A stretch of DNA of 5,222 bases from Lachnospiraceae bacterium UBA7481 (GCA_002478505.1 DLOP01000095.1:995-6216); one strand, 5' to 3'; shown: positions 1 to 5,222, numbered from the stretch's first letter. Notes: generated by a model from the letters alone, not told the origin. Translations and numbers: made by a program.

Positions 1-309
1 GATGAAAATAGGGATCCGCTGCTGCCGGCGGCGGTGGCAAGAGGGGAATATGAGAGTGTCTCCGCCAATTATGCTTCGGAATTCCGGTGTTTATCGATCG
101 ATGGAACGCCGCTGGACGGAATAGAGAAAGAGATCGTTTATCAGGAAGGGTTGACGGCGCCGATCGAACAGGGAGCAGTGATTGGGACGGCGGTCTATCG
201 GCTCGGCGATAAAGTCATCGGAAGCGTAGATATTTTAGCGGGTGAAAATGTTGAATCAGCGGGGTTTTCCGATTATTTTAGTAAAATTTTTGCACAATTT
301 CTTTTGTAA
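1..309 (+). CDS. D-Ala-D-Ala carboxypeptidase (S11), C-terminal part only
   Basis: This is the last 102 codons of a gene that starts before the window; the frame is open from base 1 to a TAA at 307-309. The visible part matches the C-terminal beta domain of DacF/PBP5-type carboxypeptidases (PBP5_C). The clearest sign is the segment at residues 51-80, LTAPIEQGAVIGTAVYRLGD followed by KVIGSVDILA, which fits the family pattern of an API-x-x-G-x-x-x-G turn followed by a strand ending in a small hydrophobic motif. The last 14 residues (FSDYFSKIFAQFLL) look like the amphipathic helix that ties such enzymes to the outer face of the membrane. The catalytic SxxK, SxN and KTG motifs would lie upstream and cannot be checked. 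In this family the enzyme removes the terminal D-alanine from peptidoglycan pentapeptides. The GTG at 34 lies inside the domain-bearing frame and is not a likely start. The family call is good; the exact paralogue is unknown. Confidence 0.82.
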   Translation, partial: DENRDPLLPAAVARGEYESVSANYASEFRCLSIDGTPLDGIEKEIVYQEGLTAPIEQGAVIGTAVYRLGDKVIGSVDILAGENVESAGFSDYFSKIFAQFLL

Positions 310-325
310 TCCCTTTTCTAAAATG

Positions 326-362
326 ATATCTTGTGCTATAATCTCAAGATAGCACAAGATAT
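326..362. repeat. Perfect 14-bp inverted repeat over the promoter, candidate operator
   Basis: The arm ATATCTTGTGCTAT at 326-339 is exactly reverse-complementary to ATAGCACAAGATAT at 349-362, with a 9-base centre (AATCTCAAG). The left arm covers the TGC and the first bases of the TATAAT element, and the right arm begins at about the expected transcription start. That placement suits a dimeric repressor that blocks RNA polymerase. If transcription from the upstream carboxypeptidase gene runs through, the same bases would form a 14-bp RNA hairpin, but no U-run follows it, so it is a poor intrinsic terminator. The regulator is not identified. Confidence 0.6.
334..342 (+). promoter_or_regulatory. 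Extended -10 promoter upstream of the metallophosphoesterase
   Basis: TGC at 334-336 followed by TATAAT at 337-342 is a perfect extended -10 element for the housekeeping sigma factor. A -35 at the ideal 17-bp spacing (314-319, TTTTCT) is poor, which is common when the TGn extension is present. Transcription would start near 349, leaving a leader of about 40 nt before the ATG at 388. The element sits only 25 nt after the stop of the upstream carboxypeptidase gene and overlaps the left arm of a long inverted repeat, so access by RNA polymerase may be controlled. The assignment rests on sequence match only. Confidence 0.6.
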
Positions 363-387
363 TGTATTTCATATGGAGATAGAGAGA

Positions 388-1251
388 ATGAAGCTTATAA
401 CATTTCTGATTTCTTTTTTCAGTGCGTTCTTTTCGGGAGTTATGTGGTCGGATTCCACGCATTTTAAAAAGATATTTTATCGGATCAAAACCAGAAAGAT
501 CACAAGGGACTGCAGGATTATCCTGCTGGCTGATCTGCATGAGAAGACATATGGAAAAGACAATGCAAAGCTGATCCGGGCGATCGAGCATGAGCATCCG
601 GACTGTATCATCATGGCAGGAGACATGATCACGGCCGGCAGAGAGCCGGATCTGAATCCTGCAGCGAAGCTGATCGTTGCCATGAGCAAAAAATATCCTG
701 TTTATTATGTCATGGGCAATCACGAATTAAAACTGAAGGAAATGCCATGGCGTTATAAAACAACATATGCTTCTTTCTGCCACGCACTGGAAAGCTGCGG
801 CGCCATTTTGCTTGACAACTGTGGAAAGTATCTTCCCGGTACCAATATCAGGATCTCCGGATTGACACAGAAGCTTGCATTTTACCGGAAGCGCGGCAAA
901 ACGCAGATGGAGGCTTCTTATGTGAAGCAAAAGCTGGGCGTCAAGGATAAATATTCTTATCAGATTCTGGTTGGGCACAATCCGGAATATGGGAAGGCTT
1001 ATGCGGACTGGGGCGCAGATCTTTCGCTGGCAGGTCATTATCATGGCGGTTTCATGAGACTTCCGTTTTCGAAAAACAGGGGGCTGATCTCGCCAAAATA
1101 TAAGCTGTTTCCCCATTGCGCAGGCGGATTGATCGGATACCGGAATGGCTGTATGATCGTCAGCAGAGGGCTGGGTATGCATACACTGCCGCTTCGGATA
1201 TTTAATCCGGGAGAGCTTGTGGTGGTGGATCTGATGCGGATGCCAAGGTGA
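388..1251 (+). CDS. Membrane-anchored calcineurin-like metallophosphoesterase
   Basis: A 287-residue protein of the calcineurin-like metallophosphoesterase superfamily, resembling the YkuE/YaeI group. The metal-binding motifs appear in order: DLH (D49, H51), GD (D79), GNHE (N111, H112), GH (H197) and GHYHGG (H217, H219). Together these form the usual two-metal centre, so the enzyme should be active as a phosphomonoesterase or phosphodiesterase. Residues 2-20 (starting KLITFLISFFSAFFSG) form one hydrophobic segment that could be a signal anchor, placing the catalytic domain at the membrane, probably outside; the side is inferred. The ATG at 388 was chosen because GGAG at 375-378 lies 9 nt upstream; the in-frame TTG at 331 overlaps the promoter and the ATG at 373 lacks a ribosome site. 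The substrate cannot be read from sequence. The gene lies between a wall carboxypeptidase and scpA, which hints at, but does not show, an envelope role. Confidence 0.85.
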   Translation: MKLITFLISFFSAFFSGVMWSDSTHFKKIFYRIKTRKITRDCRIILLADLHEKTYGKDNAKLIRAIEHEHPDCIIMAGDMITAGREPDLNPAAKLIVAMSKKYPVYYVMGNHELKLKEMPWRYKTTYASFCHALESCGAILLDNCGKYLPGTNIRISGLTQKLAFYRKRGKTQMEASYVKQKLGVKDKYSYQILVGHNPEYGKAYADWGADLSLAGHYHGGFMRLPFSKNRGLISPKYKLFPHCAGGLIGYRNGCMIVSRGLGMHTLPLRIFNPGELVVVDLMRMPR

Positions 1252-1332
1252 GAAATGCATGAACGGAATGCGGGTATGGAATATTAAAATAAGAAAAACA
1301 ATAGAAAATAAGGGAAAGACAGGACAGGAATC

Positions 1333-2118
1333 ATGGCAATTTCGGTAAAGCTGGAAGTATTTGAAGGACCGTTGGATCTTCTGCTTCATTTGATAGAAAA
1401 AAACAAAGTGGATATCTATGATATTCCGATCGTAGAGATCACGGAACAATATTTGGATTATATCAGGGCAATGGAACACAGCGATATGAATATTATGAGT
1501 GAGTTTCTGGTCATGGCGGCGACGCTGGTGGATATCAAGTGCAGGATGCTGCTCCCCAAAGAGGTCAATGAGGAGGGTGAGGAGGAAGACCCGCGTGCAG
1601 AACTGGTGCAGAAGCTGATCGAATATAAGATGTATAAATATATGTCTTATGAGCTGAAGGACAGGCAGCTTGACGCGCAGCGTTCCGTATATAAGATGCC
1701 GTCCATACCGGAGGAGATCTTAAATTACAGGGAACCGGTGGATTATGAGGAGCTGGTAGGCGATATGACGCTGCAGAAGCTCAATGAAATTTTTAAGGAG
1801 ATGATAAAACGCCAGGAGGACCGTATCGATCCCATCAGAAGCAGGTTCGGCAATGTGGAGAAGGATGAGGTCCAGCTGGAAGAAAAGCAGCATTATATCC
1901 TCTGTTATCTGAATGAACATGAAAGGTGCAGTTTTCGTGAACTATTGGAAAAGCAGAACAGCCGGATGGAGATCATTGTCAGCTTTCTGGTGGTTCTGGA
2001 GCTGATCAAGGTGGGTCAGATCTATATTGAGCAGGACAGGCTGTTTGACGATATCATTATACAAAGATCCGATACGGCTTCGCCGGTTGCATTGGATGAA
2101 GCGTTTGCGATCATGTAA
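1333..2118 (+). CDS. scpA: Segregation and condensation protein A
   Basis: A full-length 261-residue ScpA, the kleisin of bacterial SMC-ScpAB condensin. The kleisin bridges the SMC head domains and binds a ScpB dimer, and the complex organises and segregates newly replicated DNA at the nucleoid. The N-terminal signature is clear: residues 7-22 (LEVFEGPLDLLLHLIE) followed by the K-x-D-I-Y-D-I-P-I segment at 25-33 and a helix ending in the DIKCRMLLP motif at 67-75. An acidic loop (78-86) separates this SMC-binding part from a helical middle. A C-terminal winged-helix region lies at about 180-245. The length fits the family. The ATG at 1333 has AGGA at 1321-1324, 8 nt upstream. It lies 81 nt after the phosphoesterase stop with no clear promoter or terminator between them, so it may share that transcript. 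scpB follows after an unusually wide 100-nt gap. Confidence 0.95.
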   Translation: MAISVKLEVFEGPLDLLLHLIEKNKVDIYDIPIVEITEQYLDYIRAMEHSDMNIMSEFLVMAATLVDIKCRMLLPKEVNEEGEEEDPRAELVQKLIEYKMYKYMSYELKDRQLDAQRSVYKMPSIPEEILNYREPVDYEELVGDMTLQKLNEIFKEMIKRQEDRIDPIRSRFGNVEKDEVQLEEKQHYILCYLNEHERCSFRELLEKQNSRMEIIVSFLVVLELIKVGQIYIEQDRLFDDIIIQRSDTASPVALDEAFAIM

Positions 2119-2202
2119 CAGCCGTAAAATACGGACGGTTCGCAAAGCGGATCAGAGGAAGCACTGCGAGGACTCTGGTGAAGATGATGATATTATAACG
2201 GA

Positions 2203-2214
2203 AAGGAAACAGGA
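2203..2214 (+). promoter_or_regulatory. Ribosome binding site that supports the GTG start of scpB
   Basis: AAGGAA at 2203-2208 lies 10 nt before the GTG at 2219, and a second AGGA at 2211-2214 lies only 4 nt before it. The first has workable spacing. No such purine run precedes the alternative ATG at 2096, which is the main reason for preferring the shorter protein. Confidence 0.6.
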
Positions 2215-2218
2215 TAAA

Positions 2219-2788
2219 GTGGAACAGACAAAAGCAGAAGCGATGATAGAAGCCATATTATTTGCCATGGGAAGCTCGGTCAGCTTAGATAAGCTGGCGG
2301 ATACGCTGGAACTTGACAAGAAAGAGACGCGCAGTATTCTGGCGCATATGAAGGAAAAGTATCAGGCAGAAGACCGGGGAATCGAACTGGTGGAGCTGGA
2401 AGGCTCTTATCAGTTGGGGACCAAAGGGGAGGCGTTTGAATACCTTAGTAAGATTGCAAGGATCCCACAGAAATATGTGCTGACAGATACGGTTTTAGAG
2501 ACATTGTCCATCATTGCCTATAAACAACCGGTGACGAGAGGCGAGATTGAAAAGATCAGGGGAGTAAGCTGTGATCATGCGGTCAATAAGCTGCTGGAAT
2601 ATGAGTTGATCGAGGAGGTCGGCAGGCTGGATGCACCTGGGAAGCCGCTGTTATTTGGGACGACAGAGCAGTTTCTCCGGAGCTTCGGTGTGTCATCCAT
2701 TCAGGAGCTTCCGACGATGAATCCGGACCTGATGGCTGATTTTGCGGCACAGGCGGAGGAGGAGATCAGCATGAAGGTGGATGTATAA
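2219..2788 (+). CDS. scpB: Segregation and condensation protein B
   Basis: A 189-residue ScpB, the winged-helix partner that dimerises and binds the kleisin ScpA in SMC-ScpAB condensin. The start region is family-like (residues 7-18, EAMIEAILFAMG). Two hallmark stretches follow: residues 95-114 (TLSIIAYKQPVTRGEIEKIR), and GRLDAPGKPLLFGTT at 135-149 leading into the FLRSFG segment at 152-157. These correspond to the second winged-helix domain. The start was set at GTG 2219 because an AAGGAA-type site lies about 10 nt upstream (2203-2208) and the resulting length and N-terminus fit ScpB. The frame stays open further upstream to an ATG at 2096 inside scpA, which would add 41 highly charged residues. 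That longer form has no good ribosome site and is less likely. The protein acts in the cytoplasm on the nucleoid, and scpA directly upstream confirms the pairing. Confidence 0.93.
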   Translation: MEQTKAEAMIEAILFAMGSSVSLDKLADTLELDKKETRSILAHMKEKYQAEDRGIELVELEGSYQLGTKGEAFEYLSKIARIPQKYVLTDTVLETLSIIAYKQPVTRGEIEKIRGVSCDHAVNKLLEYELIEEVGRLDAPGKPLLFGTTEQFLRSFGVSSIQELPTMNPDLMADFAAQAEEEISMKVDV

Positions 2789-2805
2789 CCGGTATGGGAT
2801 GTGCA

Positions 2806-2811
2806 TATAAT
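2806..2811 (+). promoter_or_regulatory. Possible weak -10 element before the second carboxypeptidase
   Basis: TATAAT occurs in the 47-nt gap between scpB and the carboxypeptidase gene. At 17-bp spacing the -35 position (2783-2788, GTATAA) does not resemble the consensus and no exact TGn extension is present. If used, transcription would start close to 2818, just before the ribosome site. It could equally be a chance match in AT-rich sequence, with the gene read from the scp transcript. Confidence 0.25.
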
Positions 2812-2835
2812 TAAAAAAAATCCGGAGTTTTATGT

Positions 2836-4122
2836 ATGAAAACCAGTAAGGCCGGAAATAATAACAGCAGTGTAGATAATGAAAAGGATTTTCAGGTATT
2901 TCACATGATTAGAGAAGCTGTCATTTGGGTTGTCCTTGTGGCAGCTTTTTTGATTCCGTTTTTACATTTTTATTTTGAGGAGGTTTCCGATGTTCCGGTG
3001 ATCGCTCTTGTCAGCAATAATTATGTGCTGCAGCAGGGAGAGCAGCCGCCGGAGCTTTCTTTATACGCAGGGTCGGCAGTTTTAATGGATGCAGAAAACG
3101 GAAGAGTTCTTTATGGGAAAAATGAGGACGCCGTAATGCCCATGGCATCCACCACCAAGATCATGACATGTATTCTGGCATTGGAATCCGGGAAACTGGA
3201 TGAACTGGCGACCGTGAGCAGTTATGCCGCATCACAGCCCAAGGTACATGCCGGTCTCAGAACGGGAGAACAGTATTATGTCCGCGATCTGTTATATTCC
3301 ATGATGCTGGAGTCCCACAATGATACTGCGGTTGTGATCGCAGAACATATCGGCGGGAGTGTGGAAGGATTTGCAGAAATGATGAATGAGAAAGCTGCGT
3401 CTCTTGGCATGGAAAACACTTATTTTATTACCCCCAACGGTCTGGATGCGGCAGATGAATACGGCGCGCATTCCACAACGGCAAAGGAATTGGCGATTTT
3501 GAGCGCGTATGCTATAAAAAATGAGGAATTCTGCAGTATTATCCAGACGTCGTCCTATCAATTTTGCGACGTGGAAGGAAGACATACGATCAGCGCTTAT
3601 AACAAAGACGCTTTTTTGCAGCAGATGAACGGAGCCCTTGGGATCAAGACCGGATTTACAAATGCTGCCGGTTATTGTTTTGCGGGAGCTTTGGAAAATC
3701 AGGATCGGGTATTTATCAGCGTCGTGCTGGCTTCCGGCTGGCCGCCCCATCGGAATTATAAATGGCAGGACACCTCGGCATTGATGAATTATGGCATAGA
3801 ACATTATGAAAGCAGGGAAATTGGCGTTCCTGCAGTGCAGGGGACAACCGCAGTTACAGGATGCGTGCAGTCTGAGACTTCGTGGATGTTTCCGTCAGAC
3901 ACCATGCCTATGCTGACAGGAGACTGTGATACAATCAGAATGGTGACATTATACCCGTCAGCCATCGAAGGACCGGCGGCCCAGAGGGAACAGATCGGCA
4001 TCAGATTTTTGCTGGTCAACGGGGAAGTTTGTGCCATGCAGAAATTGTGGCAGCCGGAAACAATGGAAGTAAGGGACTTCCCCTATGTAGTCAAGTCGCT
4101 TCTGGAAGAATTTATGTTATGA
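2836..4122 (+). CDS. Serine D-Ala-D-Ala carboxypeptidase (peptidase S11), membrane-anchored
   Basis: A complete 428-residue low-molecular-weight penicillin-binding protein of family S11 (DacF/PBP5 type), which trims the terminal D-alanine from peptidoglycan stem peptides. All three active-site motifs are present: STTK at 105-108 (nucleophile S105, base K108), SHN at 160-162 and KTG at 271-273. The surrounding segments are also typical: SAVLMDAENGRVLYGKN at 80-96 and the ITPNGLDA segment at 198-205. The N-terminus has about 25 polar residues and then a hydrophobic stretch at about 26-47 (REAVIWVVLVAAFLIPFLHF). No obvious signal peptidase site follows, so it is probably a signal anchor with the catalytic domain outside. 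The region from about 330 onward takes the place of the C-terminal beta domain but matches it only loosely. GGAG at 2824-2827, 8 nt before the ATG, supports the start. The gene follows scpB by 47 nt and is the second S11 gene in the window. Confidence 0.92.
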   Translation: MKTSKAGNNNSSVDNEKDFQVFHMIREAVIWVVLVAAFLIPFLHFYFEEVSDVPVIALVSNNYVLQQGEQPPELSLYAGSAVLMDAENGRVLYGKNEDAVMPMASTTKIMTCILALESGKLDELATVSSYAASQPKVHAGLRTGEQYYVRDLLYSMMLESHNDTAVVIAEHIGGSVEGFAEMMNEKAASLGMENTYFITPNGLDAADEYGAHSTTAKELAILSAYAIKNEEFCSIIQTSSYQFCDVEGRHTISAYNKDAFLQQMNGALGIKTGFTNAAGYCFAGALENQDRVFISVVLASGWPPHRNYKWQDTSALMNYGIEHYESREIGVPAVQGTTAVTGCVQSETSWMFPSDTMPMLTGDCDTIRMVTLYPSAIEGPAAQREQIGIRFLLVNGEVCAMQKLWQPETMEVRDFPYVVKSLLEEFML

Positions 4123-4168
4123 TCCACCAGTTATTTTTTGATTGTAAAATTTGTCCAAAAAATGAAAA

Positions 4169-4182
4169 AAATCCTAGGATTT
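4169..4182. repeat. Perfect 14-bp palindrome at the -35 position, candidate operator
   Basis: AAATCCTAGGATTT is its own reverse complement. It spans roughly -41 to -28 relative to the transcription start expected from the TATAAT at 4198-4203, so it replaces a recognisable -35 hexamer. A bound dimeric regulator could act here either as a repressor or, given the weak -35, as an activator. It is short and AT-flanked, with no loop, so it is not a terminator. The cognate regulator is unknown. Confidence 0.5.
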
Positions 4183-4194
4183 AAAAAATATATA

Positions 4195-4203
4195 TGCTAT
4201 AAT
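4195..4203 (+). promoter_or_regulatory. Extended -10 promoter of the carboxyltransferase gene
   Basis: TGC at 4195-4197 followed by TATAAT at 4198-4203 is identical to the element in front of the phosphoesterase gene. The 17-bp-spaced -35 position (4175-4180, TAGGAT) is poor and lies inside a palindrome. A start near 4210 would give a leader of about 58 nt to the ATG at 4268. The flanking sequence is A- and T-rich, as expected for a promoter with upstream contacts. The gene after it has a strong ribosome site, suggesting substantial expression. Confidence 0.7.
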
Positions 4204-4211
4204 ATTCAAGG

Positions 4212-4226
4212 TGTGGTTTGCCCACA
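4212..4226 (+). other. Short hairpin at the 5' end of the carboxyltransferase leader
   Basis: TGTGG at 4212-4216 pairs with CCACA at 4222-4226 around a TTTGC loop, with a possible G-U pair outside it. It would sit within a few bases of the predicted transcript start. Such end hairpins can slow 5' decay of messages, but five pairs is short and the role is a guess. Confidence 0.3.
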
Positions 4227-4254
4227 TAGGAATCTTAATACTAAGTAATAATAT

Positions 4255-4260
4255 GGAGGT
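4255..4260 (+). promoter_or_regulatory. Strong ribosome binding site of the carboxyltransferase gene
   Basis: GGAGGT is close to the full anti-16S match and stands 7 nt before the ATG at 4268. It is the best ribosome site in the window and fixes the start of a gene that is incomplete at its other end. Confidence 0.85.
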
Positions 4261-4267
4261 CAAAAGA

Positions 4268-5222
4268 ATGGGTACTTCAACAAGCTCGGCGAGTCAAAGA
4301 ATAGAAGCTTTGCTCGATGAAAAAAGTTTCGTTGAAATCGGCGCTAAGGTGACGGCCAGGGCAACTGATTTTAACCTGAAACAAAATGATACTCCGTCTG
4401 ACGGTGTCATTACCGGCTACGGAACGATTGAAGGCAATCGTGTCTATGTATATAGCCAGGATGCCTCCGTACTCGGCGGAAGCATCGGTGAGATGCATGC
4501 AAAGAAGATTGTTGGCATTTACGATCTTGCTATGAAGACGGGGACGCCGGTGATCGGACTGATCGATTCTGCCGGACTTCGTTTGCAGGAGGCAACAGAT
4601 GCGCTGAACAGCCTTGGGGAGATTTATTTTAAGCAGACGATGGCAAAAGGCGTCGTTCCTCAGATCACTGCAGTTTTCGGCGCATGTGGTGGAGGACTGG
4701 CGATCGTTCCTTCTATGACGGATTTTACTTTCATGGAGGAGAAGAAAGCAAAGCTTTTCGTAAATTCTCCGAATGCGCTGGATGGTAATTACGCGGATAA
4801 GAATGATACTGCAGCAGCTAAATTTCAGGCAGAAGAAAGCGGCGTAGTTGATTTTGTGGGAAGTGAAGAAGATATCATTGCACAGCTTCGTGAACTCATT
4901 TCCATGATCCCTGGAAATAATGATGATGTTGCGCTGGCTGACTGCACGGATGATTTGAACAGAATCTGTCCTGATCTTGCGGACTGCGTAGGCGATACAT
5001 CCATTTTGTTAAGCAATATTGCAGATGACAATAACTTTGTCGAGGTAAAGGCAGGCTATGCAAAGGATATGGTGACCGGGTTCATCCGCCTGGATGGCAT
5101 GACGGTAGGCTGTGTTGCTAACCGCACGGAACTGGTGGGCGAAGATGGCAAAGTTGCAGAAAAGTATGATGGCGTACTCAGCGTCAATGGATGCGAAAAA
5201 GCAACAGATTTTATTTATTTCT
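4268..5222 (+). CDS. Biotin-dependent acyl-CoA carboxyltransferase subunit, N-terminal part
   Basis: The first 318 residues of a carboxyltransferase-domain protein (crotonase-like fold), cut by the window end with no stop reached. These subunits move a carboxyl group between biotin and an acyl-CoA in propionyl/acetyl-CoA carboxylases or in Na+-pumping methylmalonyl-CoA and glutaconyl-CoA decarboxylases. Family marks include SDGVITGYGTIEGNRVYVYS (44-63), SVLGGSIGEMHAKKI (67-81), DSAGLRLQE (100-108) and the glycine-rich oxyanion-hole loop GACGGGLA (138-145). Residues 255-286, ending RLDGMTVGCVANR (274-286), match the opening of the second half-domain. The loop reads GACGGGLAIVPSM where many relatives have G-x-C-x-GG-A-x-Y-x-PA, so substrate choice may differ. 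GGAGGT at 4255-4260 is a strong ribosome site 7 nt before the ATG. No biotin or pump subunit is visible here. Telling carboxylase from decarboxylase would need the downstream genes. Confidence 0.85.
   Translation, partial: MGTSTSSASQRIEALLDEKSFVEIGAKVTARATDFNLKQNDTPSDGVITGYGTIEGNRVYVYSQDASVLGGSIGEMHAKKIVGIYDLAMKTGTPVIGLIDSAGLRLQEATDALNSLGEIYFKQTMAKGVVPQITAVFGACGGGLAIVPSMTDFTFMEEKKAKLFVNSPNALDGNYADKNDTAAAKFQAEESGVVDFVGSEEDIIAQLRELISMIPGNNDDVALADCTDDLNRICPDLADCVGDTSILLSNIADDNNFVEVKAGYAKDMVTGFIRLDGMTVGCVANRTELVGEDGKVAEKYDGVLSVNGCEKATDFIYF

Noticed and set aside
331..387. TTG start at 331 or ATG at 373 for the phosphoesterase
   Set aside because: The TTG overlaps the -10 element and would precede the predicted transcript start; the ATG at 373 has no ribosome site. 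GGAG at 375-378 points to the ATG at 388.
256..723. Minus-strand open frame of 155 codons
   Set aside because: It crosses the end of the carboxypeptidase gene, the promoter repeat and the phosphoesterase start, has no family features, and is best explained as an antisense shadow.
1252..1332. Separate promoter for scpA in the 81-nt gap
   Set aside because: A TATTAA-like stretch near 1282 has no matching -35 and no TGn extension, so a promoter cannot be supported.
727..1479. Long minus-strand open frame of 250 codons
   Set aside because: It lies opposite the phosphoesterase and the start of scpA, its translation resembles no family, and the opposite strand carries clear catalytic motifs and ribosome sites.
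3292..3804. Minus-strand open frame of 170 codons
   Set aside because: It lies wholly within the catalytic domain of the second carboxypeptidase, and its translation is cysteine- and histidine-rich without a recognisable motif.
4133..4163. ATTTTTTG and CAAAAAAT as a terminator stem for the second carboxypeptidase gene
   Set aside because: The arms at 4133-4140 and 4156-4163 are almost all A-T pairs with a 15-base loop and no following U-run. It is more likely promoter-upstream AT-rich sequence; no convincing terminator was found after this gene.
1..5222. CRISPR arrays, tRNA or rRNA genes, insertion sequences, defence or toxin-antitoxin genes
   Set aside because: No spaced direct repeats, cloverleaf-like sequence, transposase motifs or terminal repeats were seen; the window is filled by ordinary chromosomal genes.

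Overview
The window reads as low-to-moderate GC Gram-positive (Bacillota) chromosome, most likely from a Clostridia/Lachnospiraceae-type anaerobe. The evidence is strong purine-rich Shine-Dalgarno sites, extended -10 promoters of the form TGCTATAAT, paired ScpA and ScpB condensin subunits, and S11 penicillin-binding D-Ala-D-Ala carboxypeptidases with the DacF type of C-terminal domain. The taxonomic call is inference from protein style and layout, not from a marker search. All convincing genes are on the + strand.

Layout: (1) 1-309, the 3' end of an S11 D-Ala-D-Ala carboxypeptidase gene that begins outside the window. (2) 310-387, a short regulatory gap with an extended -10 promoter embedded in a perfect 14-bp inverted repeat. 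(3) 388-1251, a membrane-anchored calcineurin-like metallophosphoesterase. (4) 1333-2118, scpA. (5) 2219-2788, scpB, probably from a GTG start, although a longer form overlapping scpA cannot be excluded. (6) 2836-4122, a second, complete S11 D-Ala-D-Ala carboxypeptidase with an N-terminal signal anchor. (7) 4123-4267, an AT-rich promoter region with a perfect 14-bp palindrome over the -35 position. (8) 4268 to the window end, the first 318 codons of a biotin-dependent carboxyltransferase subunit.

How the genes relate: ScpA and ScpB join SMC to form the condensin complex that compacts and segregates the chromosome. The two carboxypeptidases trim the terminal D-alanine of peptidoglycan stem peptides at the outer face of the membrane. 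The phosphoesterase lies between a wall enzyme and the condensin genes and has no assigned substrate. The 388-4122 block could be one transcript, because no convincing terminator is seen inside it. The carboxyltransferase has its own promoter and probably opens a separate metabolic operon for biotin-dependent carboxylation or decarboxylation.

I did not find a new multi-gene system here. The genes belong to known families. The least explained signals are the two promoter-overlapping palindromes, the ambiguous scpB start in a 100-nt gap, and the anchored form of the second carboxypeptidase.
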